Shown piece by piece: positions 1-8,200 of a stretch of DNA of 38,447 bases. Within the stretch, counting starts at the first letter, position 1. Each line of letters opens with the position of its first letter. The translations under genes were made by a program, and so were the position numbers. Source of the stretch: Pseudomonadota bacterium (lineage in GTDB: Bacteria; Pseudomonadota; Gammaproteobacteria; Burkholderiales; Burkholderiaceae); contig CAUJJP010000230.1 in the NCBI GenBank assembly GCA_963205525.1, positions 1-38,447 on the forward strand, read 5' to 3'. The notes below the pieces were generated by a model, which ran no database searches, was not told where the DNA came from, and was given only the letters and a program-made list of their open reading frames with translations.

Positions 1-2
1 AT

Positions 3-50
3 GCACAACGCAGCAAGAAGGAGATTCAAGAAGCAGCGATGACCGTATAG
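3..50 (+). CDS. Possible C-terminal tail of the IS transposition protein (partial)
   Basis: One plus-strand frame runs from the window edge to TAG at 48-50 and encodes a short lysine/arginine-rich tail (AQRSKKEIQEAAMTV). Its position just inside the IS end fits the 3' end of the last IS gene, such as an IstB-type helper ATPase. Only 15 residues are visible and no motif can be recognised. Another frame is also open over this distance, so both the frame and the identity are tentative. Confidence 0.25.
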   Translation, partial: AQRSKKEIQEAAMTV

Positions 51-89
51 TTATCCACAACCGGGCATCAAAAAACCCGGTGCAGGCCC

Positions 90-133
90 CTGGTCAAAAT
101 TCAATCGGCACGCCTGGTCAGATTTGAATCGGC
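90..133. repeat. Tandem subterminal repeats of the IS end
   Basis: Units at 90-109 (ctggtcaaaattcaatcggc) and 114-133 (ctggtcagatttgaatcggc) differ at only a few positions and are separated by four bases. They are probably transposase-binding sites of the insertion sequence. Confidence 0.65.
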
Positions 134-141
134 GCCAACAC

Positions 142-261
142 CTGGCGGTGCAGTGCGCGGCGCGCGAGGCGCGTTTCACTCCGCGGGCCGAGGCCGCGCG
201 CGTGCGCGCGCTGGCCGCCGAGCTGCTCGCCGGCACGAACGGGTGGCGGCTGCCACAATAG
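142..261 (+). pseudogene. 3' remnant of a gene cut by the insertion sequence
   Basis: An open frame without a start runs from the IS boundary to TAG at 259-261. It encodes about 39 residues rich in Ala, Arg and Leu and ends in GTNGWRLPQ. Base composition and codon use match the surrounding chromosomal genes, unlike the adjacent IS end. It looks like the carboxy terminus of a chromosomal protein whose 5' part was displaced or removed by the insertion. I do not recognise the family. The selD start is only 31 bases downstream, so the lost gene may once have been co-transcribed with selD. Confidence 0.4.
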
Positions 262-292
262 TTGCTCCTCCCGTTCGATCCGCGCTGCCTTC

Positions 293-1369
293 ATGACCGA
301 TGCCTCCCCCGTCTCGTCCCCCGAACCCGTTCGCCTCACCAGCCTGTCGCACGGCGGCGGCTGCGGCTGCAAGATCGCGCCGGGGGTCCTGAGCGAAATC
401 CTCAAGAGCAGCGCGGCGGGCATGCTGCCGCCCGAGCTGATGGTGGGCATAGAGACCGCGGACGATGCGGCGGTCTATCGCCTGAACGACGAGCAGGCGT
501 TGATCGCCACCACCGACTTCTTCATGCCCATCGTCGACGACCCGTTCGACTTCGGCCGCATCGCCGCGGCCAACGCCATCAGCGACGTCTACGCCATGGG
601 CGGCAGGCCGATCATGGCGCTGGCGCTGCTGGCCATGCCGGTGAACCGGCTGCCGCTGGAGACGATAGGCCGGATCGTGCGCGGCGGCGAGGCCGTCTGC
701 CGGCAGGTGGGCATACCGATCGCCGGCGGGCACACCATCGATTCGGTCGAGCCGATCTACGGCCTGGTGGTGATGGGCCTGGTGCACCCCGCCAGGGTCA
801 AGCGCAACGCCGGCGCGCGCGCGGGCGACGTGCTGGTCCTGGGCAAGCGCCTGGGCGTGGGCGTGCTGTCGGCGGCGCTCAAGAAGGATGCGCTGGGCGC
901 CGAGGGCTACGCCGAGCTGGTCGCCAGCACCACGCAATTGAATACGCCGGGCGTGCGGCTGGCCGAGATGGACGGCGTGCACGCGCTCACCGACGTGACC
1001 GGCTTCGGCCTGGCGGGCCACACGCTGGAGCTGGCGCGCGCCGCCGGCCTGCGGGCGGTCGTGCGCTACGCCGATCTGCCGCTGCTGCCCGGCGTGGCGC
1101 GCATGGCGGGCGAGGGCCTGGTCACCGGCGCCTCGGGCCGCAACTGGGCTGCGTATGGCGCCGAGGTGCGGCTCGACGCGGGCCTGCCCGCCGTGGCGCG
1201 CGACCTGGTGTGCGATCCGCAGACCTCAGGCGGGCTGCTGGTGAGCTGCGACCCGGACAGCGTGGAGGCGGTGCTGCGGATCTTCCGCTCCGAGGGCTTC
1301 GGCCACGCGGCGGTGATCGGCGAGATGCAGGCCGCTGCCGGCCCCGGGCTGGCGGTGGTGGCGGGCTGA
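293..1369 (+). CDS. selD: Selenide, water dikinase SelD (selenophosphate synthetase)
   Basis: SelD makes selenophosphate from selenide and ATP, the selenium donor for selenocysteine and for 2-selenouridine in tRNA. The product has 358 residues, close to the usual length of about 350. The N-terminal SHGGGCGCK segment places the catalytic Cys at residue 24 and Lys at 27, equivalent to Cys17/Lys20 of the E. coli enzyme. The active-site position is an ordinary Cys codon, not UGA. AIRS-type kinase features follow (the DDAAVYRL stretch, ATTDFF, GGHT, TDVTGFGL). The gene stops at 1369, directly against the convergent hmgA stop. No selA, selB, mnmH or tRNA-Sec is present here, so the selenium end product cannot be told. 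The IS end about 150 bases upstream may have altered its transcription. Confidence 0.95.
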   Translation: MTDASPVSSPEPVRLTSLSHGGGCGCKIAPGVLSEILKSSAAGMLPPELMVGIETADDAAVYRLNDEQALIATTDFFMPIVDDPFDFGRIAAANAISDVYAMGGRPIMALALLAMPVNRLPLETIGRIVRGGEAVCRQVGIPIAGGHTIDSVEPIYGLVVMGLVHPARVKRNAGARAGDVLVLGKRLGVGVLSAALKKDALGAEGYAELVASTTQLNTPGVRLAEMDGVHALTDVTGFGLAGHTLELARAAGLRAVVRYADLPLLPGVARMAGEGLVTGASGRNWAAYGAEVRLDAGLPAVARDLVCDPQTSGGLLVSCDPDSVEAVLRIFRSEGFGHAAVIGEMQAAAGPGLAVVAG

Positions 1370-2659
1370 TCAGCGCCTGGCCGGGTCGAAGTGCTTTTGC
1401 AGGCCCATCCAGCACTCGTGGTAGCGGCGCTGGCGCTGCGGTGATTCGAGCGCGAAGCGCGTGGTCTGGATCGCCTCCGGCGTCTCGAACATGATGGCCA
1501 TGGTGTCCTTGATGTAGTCGGCCTTGCCGGTATCGGCGCTGCTCGCCTTCTCGAAGGTGCTCGCGTCCGGCCCGTGGCCGATCATGGTGTTGTGCAGCGA
1601 GGCGCCGCCGGGTGCGAAGCCCTCGGCCTTGGCGTCGTACGCGCCTTGCACCAGGCCCATGAATTCGCCGGCGATGTTGCGGTGGAACCAGGGCGGGCGG
1701 AAGGTGTCCTGCATCGCCAGCACGCGCGGCGCGAACGCCACGAAGTCCAGCGTGTCGACGCCCGCAACGGGGCCGGGCGCGTGCAGCACGAGGAAGATCG
1801 ACGGATCGGGGTGGTCGTAGCTGATCGAGCCGATGGCGTTGAACTTGCGCAGGTCGTACTTGTAGGGCGCGCCGCTGCCGTGCCAGGCCACCACGTCCAG
1901 CGGCGAGTGGCCGATCGGCGCGCTCCAGATGCGGCCCTGGAACTTGACGACCATCTCGAAGCGCCCCTCCTTGTCCTCGTACGCCGCCACCGGCGTGAGG
2001 AAGTCGCGCGGGTGCGCCAGGCCGTTGGAGCCCATCACGCCCAGGTCGGGCAGGCGCAGGTGCGCGCCGTAGTTCTCGCAGACGTAGCCGCGCGCGGCGC
2101 CGTCGGGCAGCTCGACGCGAAAGCGCACGCCGCGCGGGATCACGGCGATCTCCTGCGGCTCCAGGTCGATCAGGCCGAACTCGGTGGCGATGTGCAGCCG
2201 CCCGTGCTGCGGCACGATGAGCAGTTCGCCGTCGGCGTCGTGGAAGTAGCGCGTGGTCATCGACCGGTTGGCGGCGTAGATGTGCACGGCGCAGCCGGCG
2301 TTGCCACCCATCGTCGTCATGCCCTCCAGGAAGTCGACCTCCGCGCCCGGTCCGGGCAGCGGCAGCGGGTCCCAGCGCAGCGGGTTGGGCGGCGTGGGCG
2401 CTTCGTCGAAGTGGCTGAGCCAGCGCGGCGCGACGTCGCTCGGCTCGAACGGTTCCTGCACCGCAGCGGGCCGGATGCGGTAGAGCCACGAGCGCCGGTT
2501 GGCGTGGCGCGGCGCGGTGAAGGCGGTGCCCGAGAGCTGCTCGGCGTACAGCCCGTAGGGCGCTTTCTGCGGCGAGTTGCCGCGTGCGGGCAGTGCGCCC
2601 GCGAGGGCCTCGGTGGCGAATTCGTTGCCGAAGCCGGTCATGTAGCGTGGTTCAGCCAT
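1370..2659 (-). CDS. hmgA: Homogentisate 1,2-dioxygenase
   Basis: This non-haem iron enzyme opens the ring of homogentisate to maleylacetoacetate in tyrosine and phenylalanine breakdown. The product has 429 residues, the normal length. The iron ligands are visible as His326, Glu332 (HRNIAGE) and His362 (MIGHGPD); the spacing of 6 and 30 residues equals that of human His335/Glu341/His371. The N-terminus ([13 protein letters not shown]) is characteristic. The start ATG at 2657-2659 is preceded by an AGGAG site. The usual partners (fumarylacetoacetase, maleylacetoacetate isomerase, 4-hydroxyphenylpyruvate dioxygenase) are not in the window, so the pathway must be completed elsewhere. It is tail-to-tail with selD with no spacer. 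Confidence 0.96.
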   Translation of the reverse strand: MAEPRYMTGFGNEFATEALAGALPARGNSPQKAPYGLYAEQLSGTAFTAPRHANRRSWLYRIRPAAVQEPFEPSDVAPRWLSHFDEAPTPPNPLRWDPLPLPGPGAEVDFLEGMTTMGGNAGCAVHIYAANRSMTTRYFHDADGELLIVPQHGRLHIATEFGLIDLEPQEIAVIPRGVRFRVELPDGAARGYVCENYGAHLRLPDLGVMGSNGLAHPRDFLTPVAAYEDKEGRFEMVVKFQGRIWSAPIGHSPLDVVAWHGSGAPYKYDLRKFNAIGSISYDHPDPSIFLVLHAPGPVAGVDTLDFVAFAPRVLAMQDTFRPPWFHRNIAGEFMGLVQGAYDAKAEGFAPGGASLHNTMIGHGPDASTFEKASSADTGKADYIKDTMAIMFETPEAIQTTRFALESPQRQRRYHECWMGLQKHFDPARR

Positions 2660-2706
2660 GGGGGTTCTCCTGAGTCGTCATGGACCGAGCGTAGCGGGAA
2701 ATCGGG

Positions 2707-3522
2707 TCAGACGGCGACGGGCGCCTTGATGGCGGGGTGGTGCTGGTAGCCCGCCACCTCGAAATCCTCGTACTCGTAATCGAAGAGGGAGGGCGGCCTG
2801 CGCCGGATGTTCAGCACCGGGTAGGGGTAGGGCGTGCGCGCGAGCTGCGTGCGCACCTGCTCGAAGTGGTTGCTGTAGAGGTGGCAGTCGCCGCCGGTCC
2901 AGATGAAGTCGCCCACCTGCAGGTCGCACTGCTGCGCCAGCATGTGCGTGAGCAGGGCGTAGCTGGCGATGTTGAACGGCACGCCGAGGAAGATGTCGGC
3001 GCTGCGCTGGTAGAGCTGGCAGCTCAGCTTTCCTTCGGCCACGTAGAACTGGAACAGGGCGTGGCAGGGCATGAGCGCCATCTTGTCGAGCTCGCCCACG
3101 TTCCAGGCGCTCACGAGGATGCGCCGGCTGTCCGGGTTGGTCTTGAGCTGCTGCACCACCTGTGCGATCTGGTCGATGTGGCCGCCGCCGGGCGTGGGCC
3201 AGGAGCGCCACTGCACGCCGTAGACCGGCCCGAGGTCGCCGGTCCGCGGGTCGGCCCATTCGTCCCAGATGGTCACGCCGCGCTCCTGCAGCCAGCGGGC
3301 GTTGCCGCTGCCCTGCAGGAACCACAGCAGCTCGTAGACGATGGACTTGAGGTGCACCTTCTTGGTGGTCACCAGCGGGAAGCCTTCGGCGAGGTCGAAG
3401 CGCATCTGGTGGCCGAAGACGCTCTTCGTGCCGGTGCCGGTGCGGTCGCTCTTGGCCACGCCGTGCTCGTACACGTGGCGCATCAGGTCTTCGTACTGCG
3501 AGCGGATGACGGGTGTCGGCAT
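2707..3522 (-). CDS. thyA: Thymidylate synthase
   Basis: ThyA converts dUMP to dTMP using methylenetetrahydrofolate. The product has 271 residues from ATG at 3520-3522. The catalytic Cys is at residue 153 in [10 protein letters not shown], and the family signatures [33 protein letters not shown] and HLYSNH are all present. A TTG at 3556-3558 would add 12 residues, but those codons lie inside a dispersed hairpin repeat and the extension is not seen in the family, so the internal ATG is preferred. The stop lies 47 bases from the hmgA start; the two may be co-transcribed but have no shared role. folA is not adjacent. Confidence 0.95.
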   Translation of the reverse strand: MPTPVIRSQYEDLMRHVYEHGVAKSDRTGTGTKSVFGHQMRFDLAEGFPLVTTKKVHLKSIVYELLWFLQGSGNARWLQERGVTIWDEWADPRTGDLGPVYGVQWRSWPTPGGGHIDQIAQVVQQLKTNPDSRRILVSAWNVGELDKMALMPCHALFQFYVAEGKLSCQLYQRSADIFLGVPFNIASYALLTHMLAQQCDLQVGDFIWTGGDCHLYSNHFEQVRTQLARTPYPYPVLNIRRRPPSLFDYEYEDFEVAGYQHHPAIKAPVAV

Positions 3523-3529
3523 TTGATGA

Positions 3530-3578
3530 AAAAAGTGGCTCCAGCGCTTGTCCAGCAAGCGCTGGCAGCTATGGTTTG
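3530..3578. repeat. Dispersed hairpin repeat, copy A
   Basis: Perfect 10-base arms ccagcgcttg (3541-3550) and caagcgctgg (3556-3565) flank a 5-base loop, followed by cagctat. The same core occurs at 11812-11836, in altered form at 15869-15889 and in reverse orientation at 27471-27525. It sits between thyA and the upstream FAD oxidase gene and contains the oxidase stop codon (3569-3571). The hairpin may also act as an RNA terminator or processing site. Confidence 0.85.
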
Positions 3579-4990
3579 GAGAGTATGCAGCCCGGGTTCA
3601 TCAGGCCCTGCGGATCGAGCGCCTGCTTGATGGCCCGCATCATGGACAGCGCCACCGGCGGCTCGTAGCGCTCCAGCTCGTGGGTCTTGAGCTGGCCCAC
3701 GCCGTGCTCGGCCGAGAACGAGCCGCCGTACTGCGCCACCGCGTCGTAGACCAGCCGGTTCACGCGCGCTTCCTGATCGCGCAGGAAGGCCTTGCCGTCG
3801 TCACCCTCGGGCGCCTGCACGTTGTAGTGCAGGTTGCCGTCGCCCAGGTGGCCGAAGTTGACCAGCCGCACGCCGGGAATTTCGCGCGTGAGCAGCGCGT
3901 CGGCGTGCTCGACGAAGGCCGGGATGCGCGAGGCGGCGATCGAGATGTCGTGCTTGATGTTGAGCCCCTCCTCGGCCTGCGCCAGCGGGATGCTCTCGCG
4001 CACGTGCCACAGCTCGTGCGCCTGCGCCAGGCTCTCGGCCACCACGGCGTCGAGCACGCAGCCGTCTTCCATGGCCTGCTCCAGCAGGTGCTCGAAGCGC
4101 CCGCGCGCGTGTGCTTCGGATTCGCTGTCGGCGTTCTCCAGCAGCACGCAGTAGGGCGCGCCTTCCATGCCGGTGAACGGCACGCGCAGCTGCGGCATGT
4201 GCCGCACCACGAGCGAGAGCGCGAACTGGCCCATCACCTCGAAGCCCGTGAGCGAGGCGCCCAGGTGCCGGTGCGCCAGGCCCAGCAGGCGCACGGCCGC
4301 TTCCATGGAGGGCACGGCGGCCCAGGCGGTGAGCTCGGCCACGGGCTTGGGAAAGAGCTTCATCGTCGCGGCGGTGATGATGCCCAGCGTGCCTTCGCTG
4401 CCGATGAACAGGTGGCGCAGGTCGTAGCCGGTGTTGTCCTTGCGCAGGCCCGAGAGGCCGTCCCACACCTCGCCCTGCGGCGTGACCACTTCCAGCCCCA
4501 GGCACAGCTCGCGCGTGTTGCCGTAGCGCACCACCTGCGTGCCGCCGGCGTTGCTGCCGAGGTTGCCGCCGATCGTGCAGCTGCCTTCGGCGGCGAGCGA
4601 GAGCGGGAACAGCAGCCCCTGCCTGTCGGCGTACTCCTGCAGGGCTTGCAGGATGCAGCCGGCCTCCACCGTCACCGTGAGGTTGTCGCGGTCGATGGCG
4701 CGGATGCGGTTCATGCGCGCCAGGCTCAGCACCACCTGCGTGCCGGAATCGTCGGGCGTGGCGCCGACCGACAGGCCGGTGTTGCCGCCCTGCGGGATGA
4801 TGGCCGTGCCGCGGGCGGCGCAGGCGCGCACCACGGCGGCGACCTCGGCCGTGCTGGCCGGGCGCACCACGGCCAGCGCCTTTCCCTTGCGGCGGCGGCG
4901 CCAGTCCTGCTCCCAGGCGGTGAGGTCGCCCTCGGCGAGGACGTGGTCGGCGCCGACGGCGGCGCGCAGGGTGTCAAGCAGATCGGTCAT
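3569..4990 (-). CDS. FAD-linked oxidase (glycolate oxidase GlcD / D-2-hydroxyacid dehydrogenase type)
   Basis: The product has 473 residues from ATG at 4988-4990. The N-terminal half is a PCMH-type FAD-binding domain ([13 protein letters not shown] at about residues 63-75, then [15 protein letters not shown]). The C-terminal half is the FAD-oxidase C domain with the metal/substrate segments [13 protein letters not shown] and [11 protein letters not shown]. Such flavoproteins oxidise D-2-hydroxyacids (glycolate, D-lactate, D-2-hydroxyglutarate) and pass electrons to an acceptor. No glcE or glcF subunit genes are present, which favours a single-subunit D-lactate or D-2-hydroxyglutarate dehydrogenase; the substrate is not determined. 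The start overlaps the 3' end of the DUF2069 gene by 17 bases, so the two are co-transcribed. The last residues (SKP) and the stop are supplied by the hairpin repeat. Confidence 0.88.
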   Translation of the reverse strand: MTDLLDTLRAAVGADHVLAEGDLTAWEQDWRRRRKGKALAVVRPASTAEVAAVVRACAARGTAIIPQGGNTGLSVGATPDDSGTQVVLSLARMNRIRAIDRDNLTVTVEAGCILQALQEYADRQGLLFPLSLAAEGSCTIGGNLGSNAGGTQVVRYGNTRELCLGLEVVTPQGEVWDGLSGLRKDNTGYDLRHLFIGSEGTLGIITAATMKLFPKPVAELTAWAAVPSMEAAVRLLGLAHRHLGASLTGFEVMGQFALSLVVRHMPQLRVPFTGMEGAPYCVLLENADSESEAHARGRFEHLLEQAMEDGCVLDAVVAESLAQAHELWHVRESIPLAQAEEGLNIKHDISIAASRIPAFVEHADALLTREIPGVRLVNFGHLGDGNLHYNVQAPEGDDGKAFLRDQEARVNRLVYDAVAQYGGSFSAEHGVGQLKTHELERYEPPVALSMMRAIKQALDPQGLMNPGCILSKP

Positions 4991-5390
4991 GGGGGGCAGC
5001 GGAGGGACGGGCCGCGCGCTGGCGCAGGCGGATGTGCGCCACGCAGGCGGCGAAGAGCAGCAGGCAGAGCGCGATTTCGGCGAGCGCCAGCCAGCGGCCG
5101 GGCGCCGGGTCGCTCCAGGCGCGCACCACGCCTTCGGTGAAATACAGCCACACCAGCAGGCTGACCCAGCGGTAGGTGTACATGCGGCGCTTGAGCAGGC
5201 CGGCCAGCGGCAGCGCCAGCGGCAAGGCCTTGAGCGCGAGCCACGAGCCACCCGGGCGCAGCGGCGCCAGCCGCAGCTCCCACGCCAGGCACAGCAGCAC
5301 CAGTGCCAGCAGGCAGCCCGCGGCGAGCCAGCGGCTGGCCGCCACGCCGGGGGGCGCTGCGGGGAAAGCGGGGAGGGTCGAGGTCTGCAT
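4974..5390 (-). CDS. DUF2069 inner-membrane protein
   Basis: This 138-residue protein has about four hydrophobic segments (roughly residues 20-40, 50-65, 72-92 and 100-120). The stretch RRMYTYRWVSLLVWLYFTEGVVRA is typical of the DUF2069 family in beta- and gammaproteobacteria, whose function is unknown. Members commonly sit beside wrbA or yihY genes; here the divergent yihY-like gene starts 28 bases away. It overlaps the following FAD oxidase gene, indicating translational coupling. Confidence 0.85.
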   Translation of the reverse strand: MQTSTLPAFPAAPPGVAASRWLAAGCLLALVLLCLAWELRLAPLRPGGSWLALKALPLALPLAGLLKRRMYTYRWVSLLVWLYFTEGVVRAWSDPAPGRWLALAEIALCLLLFAACVAHIRLRQRAARPSAAPHDRSA

Positions 5391-5418
5391 GTGCGGCGGA
5401 ATCTGGGATCATAGGGGA

Positions 5419-6678
5419 ATGAGGATCACTGCCCAGAGCGTCCAGCGCACGGCCCGCCGCCTGCTGCATTTCCCCTGGCTGGGCGTGGCCCGGCTGATGG
5501 CCAGGCGCTACCGCGAAGACCGCCTGGGCCAGACGGCGGCGAGCCTGACCTTCACCACGCTGCTGGCGCTGGTGCCCTTCGTCACCGTGGCGCTGGCGAT
5601 CTTCTCCGCGTTTCCGATCTTCGCCGAGCTGGAGCAGGAACTGCAGGGGCGGCTGATGCAGAGCCTGATCCCGGAGAGCATCTCGCGTCCGGTGATGGGC
5701 TATCTCACGCAGTTCGCCGCCAAGGCCAGCCGCCTGGGCACGGTGGGCTTCTCGTTCCTGATCGTCACCGCGATCTCGCTCATCCTGACGATGGATCGCA
5801 CGCTCAACACCATCTGGCGCGTGCCCCGCCTGCGGCCGCTGGGCCAGCGGGTGCTGATCTACTGGGCCCTGATCACGCTCGGGCCGCTGGTGCTCGCCGG
5901 CGGGCTGGTGCTGACGAGCTCGGTGGCGTCGGCCGCGTCGCACAGCCTGCGCGGCACGCTGCCGGGCGGCGCGCGGGTGCTGTTCGGCGCCATCGAGTTC
6001 CTCGTGCTCGCGGGTGGCATGTCGGCGCTCTACCACTACGTGCCCAACACGCCGGTGCGCTGGCGCCATGCGCTGGCGGGCGGGGTGTTCGTCGCGTTCG
6101 GGGTGGCGCTGGCCAAGAAGGGGCTGGGGATGTACCTGGCCTCGGTGCCGACGTATTCCGTGATCTACGGCGCCTTCGCCACGCTGCCCATCCTGCTGCT
6201 GTGGGTCTACCTGGCCTGGCTCATCGTCCTGCTCGGCGCGGTGGTGGCCGCCTACCTGCCGCGGCTGCGCGACGCGCTGGCGCAGGCGTCCGAGCCGCGG
6301 CGCACGCCGTTCGCCCTGGCGGTACAGATACTGCAGCAGCTGCATGCCGCGCGCACGCGCGCGCACCGCGGGCTCACGGCGGCCCAGCTGGCGCACCTGC
6401 TGCGCGTGGGGCAGCCGCAGCTGGCGCCGGCGCTGCAGGCGCTGCTGCAGCTGGACTGGGTGGCCCAGATCAACGAGGTGGCCGCTGGCGCGCGCGACCT
6501 GGCCGACGCGCGCCACGTGCTGCTCGCCGACCCCGCCACCACTGGGATGGCGCCGCTGGTGCAGCGCCTGCTGCTCGAGCGCACGCCCGAGCTCGAGCGC
6601 TTCTGGAGCAACACCGGCATGGAGGTGCTCAAGCTGGCCGACGTGCTGGAGCGGGGCGCGGCGCGCGAGCCCGCCTGA
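5419..6678 (+). CDS. YihY/BrkB-family inner-membrane protein
   Basis: The product has 419 residues from the ATG at 5419, which follows an AGGGGA site. Longer in-frame starts would run through the divergent DUF2069 gene and are rejected. The first 290 residues carry about six membrane segments with family motifs (ASLTFTTLLALVPFVTVALAIF, the LNTIWRV segment, YHYVPNTPVRWRHALAGG, YGAFATLPILLLWVYLAWLIVLLGA). The remaining 130 residues are soluble, with a winged-helix-like region (LTAAQLAHLLRVG...QLDWVAQIN). The family was once called ribonuclease BN by mistake; its real function is not established. It probably shares a 28-bp divergent promoter region with the DUF2069 gene. Confidence 0.9.
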   Translation: MRITAQSVQRTARRLLHFPWLGVARLMARRYREDRLGQTAASLTFTTLLALVPFVTVALAIFSAFPIFAELEQELQGRLMQSLIPESISRPVMGYLTQFAAKASRLGTVGFSFLIVTAISLILTMDRTLNTIWRVPRLRPLGQRVLIYWALITLGPLVLAGGLVLTSSVASAASHSLRGTLPGGARVLFGAIEFLVLAGGMSALYHYVPNTPVRWRHALAGGVFVAFGVALAKKGLGMYLASVPTYSVIYGAFATLPILLLWVYLAWLIVLLGAVVAAYLPRLRDALAQASEPRRTPFALAVQILQQLHAARTRAHRGLTAAQLAHLLRVGQPQLAPALQALLQLDWVAQINEVAAGARDLADARHVLLADPATTGMAPLVQRLLLERTPELERFWSNTGMEVLKLADVLERGAAREPA

Positions 6679-6693
6679 GCTCGCGGGCGGCGG

Positions 6694-7263
6694 TCACCGG
6701 CTGGCGTAGTCGGTGGTCCAGTAGGTGCGGTAGGTGGAATCGGGGTTGTAGCGGCAGCCGCCGCCCAGGTCCTGGTAGCTTGCGCTCATCAGGTTGCGGC
6801 AATGGCCCGGGCTGTCCAGCCAGCCCTGCACGGCCGAGGCGGCGGTCAGCGTGTAGCCCGCGGCGATGTTCTCGGCACCGGACTTCCCGGCATAGCCGGC
6901 CTCGGTGATGCGCTGCCAGTACGTGCTGCCGTCGGAGCCGGTGTGGCTGACGAAGTCGTGCGCGGCCATGTCGGCCGACTGGCGGTCCGCCGCGGCGGCC
7001 AGGGCGGTGTTCCAGCTGAGCGGCGCCGCCGCGGGCATCGCCGGCTTGCCGGCCTCGCACACCCGCGCCTGCGCCCGCGCGGCGTTGATCGCCGCCAGCA
7101 GGGCGTCCATGTCGCCGCAGGCCTGCGCCGCCGCCGGTGCGGGCGTGGCCCCGGGGGCCGCGGTGTCGTCGCCGCCGCCTCCGCCGCAGGCCACGACGGC
7201 CGCGCAAATGCCTGGGACCAGCGCGGCGCGCCACGACCGTGCATGTTTCATCGTCTTTTTCAT
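6694..7263 (-). CDS. CAP-domain (SCP-like) lipoprotein
   Basis: The product has 189 residues. The N-terminus has a basic segment, a hydrophobic core and the lipobox VVAC with Cys26, followed by a Gly-rich linker, so it is probably a lipoprotein exported by Sec and lipid-anchored. From about residue 48 a CAP/SCP domain follows, with the motifs LSWNTALAAAADRQSADMAAHDFVSHTGSDG, GENIAAGY and WLDSPGHCRNLMSASYQDLGGG. The conserved His and Glu positions of the CAP cavity are present. Four Cys residues after the lipobox may form disulfides. Bacterial CAP proteins are secreted or envelope proteins of mostly unknown role. The start ATG at 7261-7263 is chosen because it begins the signal peptide; upstream codons are not signal-like. 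Confidence 0.88.
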   Translation of the reverse strand: MKKTMKHARSWRAALVPGICAAVVACGGGGGDDTAAPGATPAPAAAQACGDMDALLAAINAARAQARVCEAGKPAMPAAAPLSWNTALAAAADRQSADMAAHDFVSHTGSDGSTYWQRITEAGYAGKSGAENIAAGYTLTAASAVQGWLDSPGHCRNLMSASYQDLGGGCRYNPDSTYRTYWTTDYASR

Positions 7264-7415
7264 CGATCCGCCTGTGGGTGTGCTGCCGCGAACGCGCCGC
7301 CGCCGGACCGCGAGGGTAACAAGGCCAAGGCGGCCTCTTCTCGCGGGGCCGTGTTTTCGAGCGCCATATTGCCTGGTGTTACATGCTTGCGGCCGCACGC
7401 CACCGGGCAATGAAA

Positions 7416-7496
7416 ATGAATATCTGTTCATGTTCAGGGTAAACCCGCTTGGTGCTGGAGCCTGTAGCGGATACGCTGAAACACGAATTGTTATTC
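7416..7496. promoter_or_regulatory. Paired palindromes upstream of tetR (likely operators)
   Basis: Within the 244-base divergent gap, two related inverted repeats occur: atgaa-N6-ttcat at 7416-7431 and gaat-N4-attc at 7485-7496. Both continue into catgtt. The surroundings are AT-richer than the genes. Paired operators of this type usually bind the adjacent TetR regulator, giving autoregulation and control of the sulfatase genes. This is inference from position and symmetry. Confidence 0.45.
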
Positions 7497-7507
7497 ATGT
7501 TGCAGCC

Positions 7508-8200
7508 ATGGCCCGGAACCTGCCGCCACCCCCCCGCCACCTGGTGCACGCGCCGCGCCAGCAGCGCGGGCGCGAGCGCCAGGACGCACTGATCCGCGCC
7601 GGCCTGCAGCTGACCGAGACGCGCCACTGGGACGAGGTCAAGGTGGGCGACATCGCGGCGGCGATCGGCTGCTCGACGGGCACGTTCTACACGCGCTTTC
7701 ACACCAAGGCGGCGTACTTCGAGGTCCTGGTCGATCTCGTCACGCAGGCCATGCAGGCGCGCAGCAACGCCTTTTTCGAGGCGCCCGAGCGCGCGCTGGA
7801 GACCGAGTCGCAATTCATCGACCGCTGGGTGGCGCTGGGCCTGCACTCGTTTGCCACGCACCGGGGGCTGTACGCCACCGCCGTGGTCGAGCTGCGGCGC
7901 CTGCCGCGCGGGCAGGCCGCGCGCTCGCCGCTGCTGCGCTTTCGCGACCGCAGCCGGGCGCAGCTGCTGCAGGCCATGGGCCGCTGGCCGCGCTGGCAGA
8001 CCGAGGCGGGCCAGCGGCAGCTGCTGTTCGCCCACCAGTTGCTGCAAGGCGTGCTGGTGAATGCCGCGCTCACCAACCCCGGCCCGCTGCGCCTGAAAGA
8101 CCCGCGGCTGCACCACGAACTGGTGGCGCTGCTGCTGGCCTACCTCGGCCTACCCGCGCCGGCGGCAGCGGCCGATCCCCCGACCAGGAGCGAGACATGA
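7508..8200 (+). CDS. TetR-family transcriptional regulator of the sulfatase locus
   Basis: The product has 230 residues from ATG at 7508. The N-terminal TetR DNA-binding domain spans roughly residues 18-65, with the helix-turn-helix VGDIAAAIGCSTGTFYTRFHTKAAYFEVLV. The C-terminal part is a helical ligand-binding domain with no recognisable ligand signature. The stop overlaps the start of the alkylsulfatase gene in ATGA (8197-8200), so the two are translationally coupled, and the regulator very likely senses a compound handled by this locus. Upstream in-frame ATG codons exist but would run through the operator-like palindromes. Related TetR proteins are normally repressors. Confidence 0.88.
   Translation: MARNLPPPPRHLVHAPRQQRGRERQDALIRAGLQLTETRHWDEVKVGDIAAAIGCSTGTFYTRFHTKAAYFEVLVDLVTQAMQARSNAFFEAPERALETESQFIDRWVALGLHSFATHRGLYATAVVELRRLPRGQAARSPLLRFRDRSRAQLLQAMGRWPRWQTEAGQRQLLFAHQLLQGVLVNAALTNPGPLRLKDPRLHHELVALLLAYLGLPAPAAAADPPTRSET

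Larger units (their letters stand above)
1..140. mobile_element. Terminal part of an insertion sequence (IS21-like end)
   Basis: Two near-identical 20-base units lie in tandem at 90-109 and 114-133, and the sequence then ends in CA at 139-140. Subterminal tandem repeats and a TG...CA terminus are typical of IS21-family ends. A short stem (60-65 with 76-81) lies just inside. After base 140 the sequence changes to very GC-rich coding-like DNA, which suggests the element boundary. Most of the element lies outside the window, so the family is inferred from the end structure alone and the exact boundary is approximate. Confidence 0.55.

Noticed and set aside
293..1369. Selenocysteine (UGA) in SelD
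   Set aside because: The catalytic position is a normal Cys codon and no in-frame UGA occurs before the stop.
3523..3558. Upstream TTG start extending ThyA by 12 residues
   Set aside because: The codons lie in the dispersed hairpin repeat and are absent from the family's normal N-terminus; the internal ATG at 3520-3522 fits.
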